Part shown: positions 23,262 to 29,527 of the stretch, piece by piece
Layout of the letters: each line of letters opens with the position of its first letter
Numbering within the stretch: position 1 is the stretch's first letter
Assembly: GCA_023253325.1 (NCBI GenBank)
Contig: JALRGY010000010.1
Coordinates: 1-32,212, forward strand
From: Candidatus Nanopelagicales bacterium
Lineage (GTDB): Bacteria; Actinomycetota; Actinomycetes; S36-B12
Direction of reading: 5' to 3'
DNA length: 32,212 nucleotides
The notes under the pieces: model-generated
The model's input: the letters and a program-made list of their open reading frames with translations, nothing else
Told to the model about the DNA's origin: nothing
The model's database searches: none
Program-made: the position numbers and the translations under genes

Positions 23262-23987
23262 ATGCGACGCGTAATTGGAATTATCGCAGCATGTAGTGCA
23301 CTATCAATTGCTGCTGTGGCACCTGCCAGTGCGGAGAACCTTGCCGGCCAGAGTGTGTCGAAGGCTTACTCCATCATGATGACCAACAGTGAAGGCCAGT
23401 CACTCGTAGTGGGCCCAAAGCTGTCACGCCAGTTTGCTGTGTTCAGCACCAACTCCGGTCCTGCAGATTCACCTTGGTTGTGTGACCTCTCAGGATCCGA
23501 TGAAGTAGAGGGTAAAGAAGCCCACGACATTATTTCTATGGAATTCTGGCTTCAAACGAGCCAAACCCTGAGTGAAGCCGTTCAGGAAATTTACGTGTAT
23601 TCGAATGAAAAGCAAGCAAAGCGCGCGTATGACGACATCGCTAAGAAGATCAAGCGCTGCGAAGGTGAACACCAACCTGCTGCTGAAGAAGGCGGAAAAA
23701 GTGGCAACAGTGAACCTGAAGGCAAGACAACACGACTGACAAATGGCACCAAGAAGGCTGCTGACGGCGATTCGTTCTTGTGGGTGCGTTCAACAACGAC
23801 GGTCGCCAGTCCGGACGGGATTGTTGAGCATGATTACAAGACGGTGCGTCACTTTGGCTCCTACCTTCAGATCCTTCAGGTGCAAAGCGAAGGGGTTTCT
23901 GCGAACAAATTAACTGCCAAGCAAATTCGAATCACCGATCGTCTGACGGATCAACTCGGCGATCGCTGGAGTGCAACATTTCGCTGA
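23262..23987 (+). CDS. Secreted protein of unknown function (PknH-sensor-like)
   Basis: A 241-aa exported protein. The signal peptide (residues 1 to about 24, cleaved after PASA) is followed by a mixed alpha/beta domain of about 215 aa. The segment EIYVYSNEKQAKRAYDDIAKKIKRCEGE and two cysteines (in WLCDLSG and RCEGE) recall the extracellular sensor domain at the C-terminus of mycobacterial PknH and related lipoproteins; the match is weak. A low-complexity Gly/Glu/Lys stretch (EEGGKSGNSEPEGK) sits in the middle. GGGAG stands 7 nt before the ATG. It lies between the intact tRNA-Phe and the tRNA-Phe remnant. Confidence 0.75.
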   Translation: MRRVIGIIAACSALSIAAVAPASAENLAGQSVSKAYSIMMTNSEGQSLVVGPKLSRQFAVFSTNSGPADSPWLCDLSGSDEVEGKEAHDIISMEFWLQTSQTLSEAVQEIYVYSNEKQAKRAYDDIAKKIKRCEGEHQPAAEEGGKSGNSEPEGKTTRLTNGTKKAADGDSFLWVRSTTTVASPDGIVEHDYKTVRHFGSYLQILQVQSEGVSANKLTAKQIRITDRLTDQLGDRWSATFR

Positions 23988-24044
23988 GCAGCAACGATTA
24001 TTAGGCCCAATCTGCACCGGACCGGCACGCACAACATCGAATGG

Positions 24045-24110
24045 ATGGCTTAATTCATAGCTCGCCCAAATCGGAAAGTTAACGGTTCGATCCCGGCCTT
24101 GGCCACCACA
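24045..24110 (+). pseudogene. Decayed tRNA-Phe copy (3' half conserved)
   Basis: Bases 24068-24110 match 23099-23141 of the intact tRNA-Phe at 38 of 43 positions, covering the 3' anticodon stem, T arm, acceptor 3' strand and CCA. Upstream the D-arm can still be traced loosely, but the anticodon loop has a deletion and the 5' acceptor strand is lost, so it cannot be functional. It may be an old tandem duplicate or the attachment-site scar of an integrated element. Confidence 0.8.
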
Positions 24111-24131
24111 CTTTCGCCACAAGGAGGCTTA

Positions 24132-24183
24132 ATGGGCAACATACGAGATGAGACAGAGCCAGAAGTCGCGCATCAACGGTCCC
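24132..24183 (+). repeat. Direct repeat, copy 1 (partner 24337-24388)
   Basis: A 52-bp segment repeated 205 bp downstream with three differences, all within the first 12 bases; the last 40 bp (24144-24183 and 24349-24388) are identical. Both copies begin at an ATG and are read in the same frame. Confidence 0.95.
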
Positions 24184-24290
24184 GAAGTAGCAGACGCCAC
24201 CGCACGAAAGTGCTCATCGCCATGACGGTCCTCGTAATGGTCCTCGTGGTGGGCACTATGGTTACGGGCAATCGATCTGGATACGCGTGA
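24132..24290 (+). CDS. 52-aa membrane peptide sharing its N-terminus with the tyrosinase
   Basis: MGNIRDETEPEVAHQRS is followed by a basic run (SRSSRRHRTK) and one hydrophobic helix (VLIAMTVLVMVLVVGTMV), ending soon after. AAGGAGG stands 4 nt before the ATG, so it should be translated. Its first 52 bp equal the first 52 bp of the tyrosinase gene except for three bases, and the helix resembles the tyrosinase signal sequence. It therefore looks like a truncated paralogue of the tyrosinase N-terminus. A role as a peptide is possible but unsupported. Confidence 0.55.
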   Translation: MGNIRDETEPEVAHQRSRSSRRHRTKVLIAMTVLVMVLVVGTMVTGNRSGYA

Positions 24291-24336
24291 CAGGCTATCC
24301 ATAAACCGCAGGTGAGCTTGCCGCAGAGAGGGCCTC

Positions 24337-24388
24337 ATGAGCAACAGGCGAGATGAGACAGAGCCAGAAGTCGCGCATCAACGGTCCC
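24337..24388 (+). repeat. Direct repeat, copy 2 (partner 24132-24183)
   Basis: Forms the first 52 bp of the tyrosinase gene. See the partner copy for the match. Confidence 0.95.
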
Positions 24389-25563
24389 AGAGTGGGAGGA
24401 GCCGAAGCTGCGCTGCGCCCATGTCACCAGCACGCACATTTCCGCGGTCACGGCTGTGGGCCAAAATTGCGACCCTGTCGGTCCTAACGGTCCTCCTCGG
24501 CGCTCTCCTCTTCACCGCAACGCCCGTCGCCCTAGCGAAGGCGGGTTCCGGTTCTTCCCTCAGCGTGCGCAAGGACGTCAAGGACCTGACGAAGCGCGAA
24601 AAAGCAGAGTTCGTCAGCGCGGTGCTCACGGCCAAGAATGTGCCCTCGCCGTGGGATCCCAAGCTGTCCTACTATGACCAATTCGTCCAGTGGCACCGCG
24701 CCGCCTTCAAATGCAAGCATGGATGGCAGCAGGACGGCAACTGGGCCGGGGCGGCACACAACTCACCGACTTTCCTCCCGTGGCATCGGCAGTACCTGAT
24801 CCTGTTCGAGCAGATGCTGCGGACCACGAGCGGAAATCCAGACTTAACACTTCCGTACTGGGACTGGACGAACGCTGATTCCACAGCCGCTGTCTTTTCC
24901 AACGACCTGATGGGGCCCGAAGGGGACCCCGCCCACGACTTTGCAGTGATGTCCGGCCCCTTCCGCAAGGGCGCGTGGTCCTTCAACATCCAGGACCCCG
25001 CGGTCTACCTCGACGGAGTCCGCACGCCTGAGAGCTTCATCGTGCGACGCTTCAACGTGTTCTTCGAGGAGTCTCCCGGCCTGCCCACGGCGAAAGATGT
25101 CAAGCAGGCTCAGGCGGTCTCCCACTACGATCACGCACCCTTCAACGCCCAGTCCAAGACATCTGAGTCGTTCCGCAACACGCTTGAGGGATGGCGGAAC
25201 GCAACACCCAGCGAATGCAAAGACGGTTGGCTGATGCAGACGCAGACCAAGGGGTCACCCCACGATCTGCACAACCTCGTGCACATCTACACGGGTGGTA
25301 TTTGGAAGGAAGGAGACGAGGTCGTCCAAGGGACGATGGCCTATAACACCTCCCCCAACGACCCGATCTTCTTCCTCCACCACGCCAACGTAGACCGCAT
25401 TTGGGCGGCTCAGGAACTGGCTAGTGGCGGCCATTATCGGCCGAAGGCAATCGGGGAGCAAGGCTTCAATGGCGCCGACACAATGTGGCCCTGGCGAAAC
25501 CGAACCATCAACAGTTGGTTCGGCACCATCCGCAACGGCTATATGTACGAGCGCCTGCGCTGA
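24337..25563 (+). CDS. Exported tyrosinase / polyphenol oxidase
   Basis: A 408-aa type-3 copper enzyme. The N-terminus is about 75 aa long with a polar and basic n-region and a hydrophobic core (IATLSVLTVLLGALLFTATPVALA) that should export it. Copper A ligands are likely His120, His141 and His150 (AAHNSPTFLPWHRQYL), and copper B ligands His312, His316 (LHNLVHIYTGG) and His349 (DPIFFLHHANVDRIW). All six are present, so activity on phenols or catechols is likely. No MelC1-type caddie protein is encoded next to it. Its codons are clearly richer in G/C at third positions than those of neighbours, which suggests acquisition from a high-GC actinomycete. An in-frame ATG at 24421 is a weaker alternative start. 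Confidence 0.93.
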   Translation: MSNRRDETEPEVAHQRSQSGRSRSCAAPMSPARTFPRSRLWAKIATLSVLTVLLGALLFTATPVALAKAGSGSSLSVRKDVKDLTKREKAEFVSAVLTAKNVPSPWDPKLSYYDQFVQWHRAAFKCKHGWQQDGNWAGAAHNSPTFLPWHRQYLILFEQMLRTTSGNPDLTLPYWDWTNADSTAAVFSNDLMGPEGDPAHDFAVMSGPFRKGAWSFNIQDPAVYLDGVRTPESFIVRRFNVFFEESPGLPTAKDVKQAQAVSHYDHAPFNAQSKTSESFRNTLEGWRNATPSECKDGWLMQTQTKGSPHDLHNLVHIYTGGIWKEGDEVVQGTMAYNTSPNDPIFFLHHANVDRIWAAQELASGGHYRPKAIGEQGFNGADTMWPWRNRTINSWFGTIRNGYMYERLR

Positions 25564-25570
25564 TCGCCAA

Positions 25571-25720
25571 TTGTCCCGGCCGCTCGATCAGAACGCAGAA
25601 GTTGATCGGCTGCTCGACCTCGGTGCATCGCGATGCGACATCGGCCAAGGGGAGGTCTCCTGGGTTGTGCTCACTGACCCTGAAGGCAACGAATTCTGCA
25701 TACTTTCGTCACCGAGATAA
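25571..25720 (+). pseudogene. C-terminal fragment of a VOC/glyoxalase-like gene
   Basis: The plus-strand frame encodes PLDQNAEVDRLLDLGAS, then GQGEVSWVVLTDPEGNEFCILSSPR and a stop. This is the characteristic end of actinobacterial glyoxalase-like VOC proteins (AEVDRLLALGA...WVVLADPEGNEFCVL). Homology begins within about 10 bp after the tyrosinase stop, and no start codon or N-terminal two thirds of the protein are found. The frame continues upstream only as tyrosinase sequence in another frame. It is a truncated remnant marking a recombination junction. Confidence 0.8.
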
Positions 25721-26182
25721 CTAGTTCGGCATTTCCCGGAAAAGGCAGTCGGTGTCTTCCTCGCCTTTCATGGCAAGTGGCCAAACTTTGGAGCACTTGG
25801 GAAAGTACATCGATCCATCAGATTTATCCAGTCGACCACTCACCGCCTTTTTCCCAGAGGCCAATGCGCCACCGCGCGTGACAATCGTGAGACGAAAACT
25901 GCCCTTGGATTCAGCACCGACGGTCAATCGCATCTTGATCGGCTTTGTCTGACGACCATCACGGTGACGGAACTGCAGCGTTCCCTGATAGATGGATTGA
26001 CCCACACCAGCGCTAGCTTTCCTCAGCGTCAGTTCATAGCCAATTCGATTTTGGGTGAGTGACAATGTTTTCCACTGGCCCGCAACATTTGGGTCATAAG
26101 TTTGCAAAGGAAATGCCTGTGCCGAGATTCCAGACATTAGTAGGACAGCACCCATCGCCGCCAAGAGCACGAACCGAACCAT
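25721..26182 (-). CDS. Secreted protein of unknown function
   Basis: A 153-aa exported protein. The signal peptide (MVRFVLLAAMGAVLLMSGISAQA) is followed by a compact beta-rich domain (GQWKTLSLTQNRIGYELTLRKA, GTLQFRHRDGRQTKPIKMRLTV, GSFRLTIVTRGG), which looks like a small barrel or sandwich. Two cysteines near the C-terminus (FPKCSKVWP and TDCLFRE) could form a disulfide. I do not recognise the family. GGGAGG stands 6 nt before the ATG. The stop codon touches the stop of the VOC remnant on the other strand. Confidence 0.72.
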   Translation of the reverse strand: MVRFVLLAAMGAVLLMSGISAQAFPLQTYDPNVAGQWKTLSLTQNRIGYELTLRKASAGVGQSIYQGTLQFRHRDGRQTKPIKMRLTVGAESKGSFRLTIVTRGGALASGKKAVSGRLDKSDGSMYFPKCSKVWPLAMKGEEDTDCLFREMPN

Positions 26183-26498
26183 GGAGAACCTCCCGTACTA
26201 ACCGATGGCCCACAGGCTACGGTCAAAGACCGCGAGAAGCCACTCGGCCGTCTCCAATTGATAACCTGCTGGAGTCACACCATAAGCGAGACGATCAAAT
26301 ACCGTGTTTCCACGGTATCCGGCCGCACCAGCCCTGGATACCCTCGGGAAAGCCTCGGTTGAGGGACTGAAATCGCTGGGCACGAAACAGGCAGTGGGCT
26401 CAGGTGTGATGCCGATAGGCTGAAGGCCCGTCAATCAACTGAGCGGAATTGGCCATTTACGGTCACACGGAAATGTCGCAATCGTGGAGGAGTCGACC
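26183..26498. other. 316-bp divergent intergenic region before the export operon
   Basis: It separates the minus-strand secreted-protein gene from the plus-strand NHLM-type operon and should hold both promoters. It contains an alternative-hairpin segment (26299-26342). A minus-strand frame of 78 codons (26198-26434) has only a TTG start, no ribosome binding site and no recognisable motif; I regard it as probably non-coding. No precursor peptide with a double-glycine leader is evident. Confidence 0.6.
26299..26342 (+). promoter_or_regulatory. Overlapping inverted repeats upstream of the export operon
   Basis: ATACCGTG-TTTC-CACGGTAT (26299-26318) is a perfect 8-bp stem. Its 3' arm extends to GGTATCC (26314-26320), which can instead pair with GGATACC at 26336-26342. 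The two structures exclude each other, as in attenuators. It lies about 160 bp before the adaptor gene. Regulatory use is inference. Confidence 0.4.
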
Positions 26499-27329
26499 TT
26501 GAACATGACTGATGGGACATCAGAAGGTGGTCGACACAAGTCCGAGGTCCTGGAGGCCATCTTTGACGCAGTCGAGGATGCACCCAAAGAAAGCGCAGGC
26601 ACCGGATCTCATCTCTTTCGTGCAAAGGCACTCGCTCAATTAGACATTCCCAAACAAATTGACAACCTGCTGCCCGTCACCTCCCCCCGCCTCTGGCTGG
26701 CCATTGCAGGTGTCGCGGTTGCCATCATTGCCGGACTGGTTTACGCGGGGGGCACGACCGTGACAGCGTCCGTGAGTGCAGTGGGTCGAGCGATCGCTTC
26801 GCCTGGATTGGAAAATGCGACAAGTCCTACTGAGGTACTTGTTGAGCAAGTACTGGTCGCACCGGGCACCCCCGTGAACTCAGGGCAAAAAGTCCTTGCA
26901 GCGACAGATGTCGCCGGGGCGACGGCCAGCGTTTATTCCTCGATCGACGGAACGGTATGGCAAGTGTTCGTCGCACCCGGTGTGAGCCTGCCGCGCGGTG
27001 AATCCGCCGTGACCATCTTGCCCAACGGCAGTGAAAATTCTTTGCTGGTTCCCCTGCTGGAATCAGAAGCCGCAGTGGTTTCGGTAGGACAATCGGCTGA
27101 AATCGCCACGGGTGAGGGAGTATTTAAAGGTGTGGTGAGTGATATCGCTCCAGCTCCAATGCCCGGCTCCGTTCTTGGGGCCCGAACTGGTCTGCCATTA
27201 GATCCGTTGGCCACTTACATCAACGTGGCGATCACAACTAAAACCGCCATCACACCAGGAACAGAGGCATCCGTTGAAATAATTCAATCGCAGGAGTCGC
27301 TTCTGCTGAAGATTGTCGGTCAAGGTTGA
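26499..27329 (+). CDS. NHLM-type bacteriocin export system, HlyD-like adaptor protein
   Basis: A 276-aa membrane-fusion protein. After a cytoplasmic N-terminus comes LFRAKALAQLDIPKQIDNLLPVTSPR, a signature of the NHLM HlyD-like subfamily (FRKKALERLSSPEQLDQLLPVTSP), then one transmembrane helix (about residues 65-82) and extracytoplasmic lipoyl/barrel-type segments (VEQVLVAPGTPVNSGQKVL, IDGTVWQVFVAPGVSLPRGESAVTIL). It should bridge the ABC exporters to the exterior. The TTG at 26499 is preferred because GGAGGAG lies 6 nt before it; an ATG at 26505 is the alternative. Its stop overlaps the next start (TTGA). First gene of a three-gene coupled operon. Confidence 0.87.
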   Translation: MNMTDGTSEGGRHKSEVLEAIFDAVEDAPKESAGTGSHLFRAKALAQLDIPKQIDNLLPVTSPRLWLAIAGVAVAIIAGLVYAGGTTVTASVSAVGRAIASPGLENATSPTEVLVEQVLVAPGTPVNSGQKVLAATDVAGATASVYSSIDGTVWQVFVAPGVSLPRGESAVTILPNGSENSLLVPLLESEAAVVSVGQSAEIATGEGVFKGVVSDIAPAPMPGSVLGARTGLPLDPLATYINVAITTKTAITPGTEASVEIIQSQESLLLKIVGQG

Positions 27330-29527
27330 GTATCGATACGGCACCGCGAGTTCGATCGCGGTTTCGAGCACAAGTCCCTTCCATCCTCCAGATGGAAGCC
27401 ACAGAATGCGGGGCGGCAAGCCTGGGAATGATCCTCGCCAGTTATGGGAAATTCGTGCCGCTCGATGAGTTGCGCCTTGCGTGCGGCGTTTCACGAGATG
27501 GTGCAACCGCACGTAACATCATTGTCGCTGCTCGCGCATACGGACTGACAACAAGAGCCATGAAGCGCGAGCCTGAGCAACTCAAAGAACTCCACTTCCC
27601 CATGATTGTGCACTGGGAATTTCGCCACTACTTGGTCGTCGAAGGCTGGTACCCGGGTGGGTGGTACCTCAATGACCCTGCCGGTGGATCAAGAAAGTGC
27701 CCCGACCAGGAGTTCGATAGATCCTTCACTGGCGTCGCATTGCTCATGGAGCCAGGCGAAGACTTCAAAACCGGTGGAAAGCGCGCCGGCATAGTAGGGC
27801 GGTTATTGGCTTCGGCAGGTCGGATCGCACCTGCAATCTTTGCTGCACTAATCGTGGGACTGCTCCTACTAATCCCGACCCTCGTTCTCCCTAACGTCAT
27901 GACTCTCTACGGCAACGGACTCAATGGGCTAGCTGGACTCACAGCCATCGCCACGGTGACAGGCCTAGCCGTCGTCTTTGTCACCCAATCGATCCTCCAA
28001 TCGATACAAGGCTTAATAGCTATCCGCTTATCAACTCGAATCTCACTGCGCCTCACGACCACAGTTGTCGACCGACTGCTACGGCTCCCAGCTACTTTTC
28101 ATGCGCAACGCGGAGCAGCATCGATTGCCCAACGTGCGCTACTCATTGATGACTTAAGTGACGGAGTTTCAGCAATCACCCTCAACATTGGAGTTGCTGG
28201 ATTGACCAGCAGCGTTGCAATGATTGTGTTGATCTTGATCAATCCAGTGGTTGGTCTCATGACAGCGGTTATCGCACTCGCGACAATGTTTTTCTTAAGG
28301 TTTACTTTGTCCAAGGCAAAAGACGAGGCAGCCAAGGTGGTCATCGACACCATTGAAGCCGGCTCAACCATGGCTTCGGCACTCTCCCAAGTCGAGTCAA
28401 TCAAAGCTGCAGGCGCCGAGGATGGCGTCATTGCTCGGGGCGTAGCGGCCATCAACCGTCAACTTGAAGCCGAACAGCGCATTGGGCTACGCATGTTGGT
28501 GATCATGACAATTCCAACATTCATCTCCGGTTTTGCCATCATCGCAATCACCGGCATCGCCCTACTTGAGGTCATCAGCGGACGGCTCGACCCGGGGCAA
28601 CTCCTCGCGATTTTGGCGTTGAGCGGAATCATCATTGGTCCTCTAGCACAGATCGCAGCGCTTTTCGGCCAAGCGCAACTTCTTCGCCCAACCTTGGATC
28701 AAATCGACGACATCCTGGATGCAGACCTTGACCAGGAATGGGATGACTCTGAAGGGGAAGACTCTGATGGGGAAGAAGCCCACAGTTCACCGAGTGCACC
28801 AAATGCAATTGAAGGCGACTTTGAAGCGGTGGACGTGACATTCGGATACAGCACTTTGGCTGATCCAGTGATCACGAAACTGAATATGCATCTTCCAGCA
28901 GGAGGCAGGATCGCGCTGGTAGGCCCATCAGGCTGCGGAAAGTCAACGATCTCCAAACTCGTTACCGGTCTCTACCGACCTTGGAGCGGCGACATTCTTA
29001 TTGATCACCTCCCGCGTCGGTCACATGCACCAATTGTGTTGACCGATGGCATCGCTCTTGTTGATCAAGAAGTGACAATCTTCAGCGGAACGGTACGCGA
29101 TAACGTCACGTTATGGGATCCCACTATCAGTGACATTGATGTGCAACGAGCGCTCACCGATGCGCAATTGTGGGATGACATTGCAGCCCGTCCTGGTGGC
29201 CTCGAAGCGCTATTGGCTGAGGGTGGAGCTGACCTATCGGGTGGACAACGTCAACGTCTAGAGATTGCTCGAGCACTCGCACGAAATCCACGCATACTCG
29301 TTCTCGATGAGGCAACGAGTGCGCTCGACCCACCGACAGAAACTCTGATTGATCAGGCGATCAGGCGGCGCGGTATTTCGTGCTTGGTCATTGCACATCG
29401 ACTCTCCACGATCCGCGACAGTGACGAGATCATCGTGCTCAATCTTGGTGTTGTAGTTGAGCGTGGCACTCATGACCAACTCATGGCGCTCCAAGGCCGT
29501 TACGCCGAATTGGTGGACGCTGGATGA
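27326..29527 (+). CDS. NHLM-type C39 peptidase / ABC transporter
   Basis: A 733-aa three-domain exporter. The N-terminal C39 peptidase has oxyanion Gln22, catalytic Cys28 (MEATECGAAS), His101 (FRHYLVVEG) and Asp117 (NDPAGG); VSRDGATARNI and FDRSFTGVALLMEPG are features of the NHLM subfamily. Six membrane helices follow (about 160-450), then an ABC domain with Walker A VGPSGCGKST (Lys539), LSGGQRQR and Walker B ILVLDEATSALD. It should cut leader peptides after a double-glycine type site and export the cargo. A very acidic linker (about residues 468-490) precedes the ATPase. The TTG start overlaps the adaptor stop, and its own stop overlaps the next ATG. Confidence 0.93.
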   Translation: MSIDTAPRVRSRFRAQVPSILQMEATECGAASLGMILASYGKFVPLDELRLACGVSRDGATARNIIVAARAYGLTTRAMKREPEQLKELHFPMIVHWEFRHYLVVEGWYPGGWYLNDPAGGSRKCPDQEFDRSFTGVALLMEPGEDFKTGGKRAGIVGRLLASAGRIAPAIFAALIVGLLLLIPTLVLPNVMTLYGNGLNGLAGLTAIATVTGLAVVFVTQSILQSIQGLIAIRLSTRISLRLTTTVVDRLLRLPATFHAQRGAASIAQRALLIDDLSDGVSAITLNIGVAGLTSSVAMIVLILINPVVGLMTAVIALATMFFLRFTLSKAKDEAAKVVIDTIEAGSTMASALSQVESIKAAGAEDGVIARGVAAINRQLEAEQRIGLRMLVIMTIPTFISGFAIIAITGIALLEVISGRLDPGQLLAILALSGIIIGPLAQIAALFGQAQLLRPTLDQIDDILDADLDQEWDDSEGEDSDGEEAHSSPSAPNAIEGDFEAVDVTFGYSTLADPVITKLNMHLPAGGRIALVGPSGCGKSTISKLVTGLYRPWSGDILIDHLPRRSHAPIVLTDGIALVDQEVTIFSGTVRDNVTLWDPTISDIDVQRALTDAQLWDDIAARPGGLEALLAEGGADLSGGQRQRLEIARALARNPRILVLDEATSALDPPTETLIDQAIRRRGISCLVIAHRLSTIRDSDEIIVLNLGVVVERGTHDQLMALQGRYAELVDAG

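Noticed and set aside
23142-24067. Intact integrative element between the two tRNA-Phe copies
   Set aside because: The segment is only 0.9 kb and contains no integrase, excisionase or replication gene, so at most it is a remnant.
26198-26434. 78-codon minus-strand ORF before the export operon, considered as a RiPP precursor or small gene
   Set aside because: It has only a TTG start, no ribosome binding site, no GG/GA leader site and no recognisable motif. It also contains strong inverted repeats, which fits non-coding regulatory DNA better.
26281-26434. Possible cobalamin or ydaO-type riboswitch on either strand (GGATACC-like ending)
   Set aside because: The conserved cores of these riboswitches could not be traced; only short inverted repeats are present.
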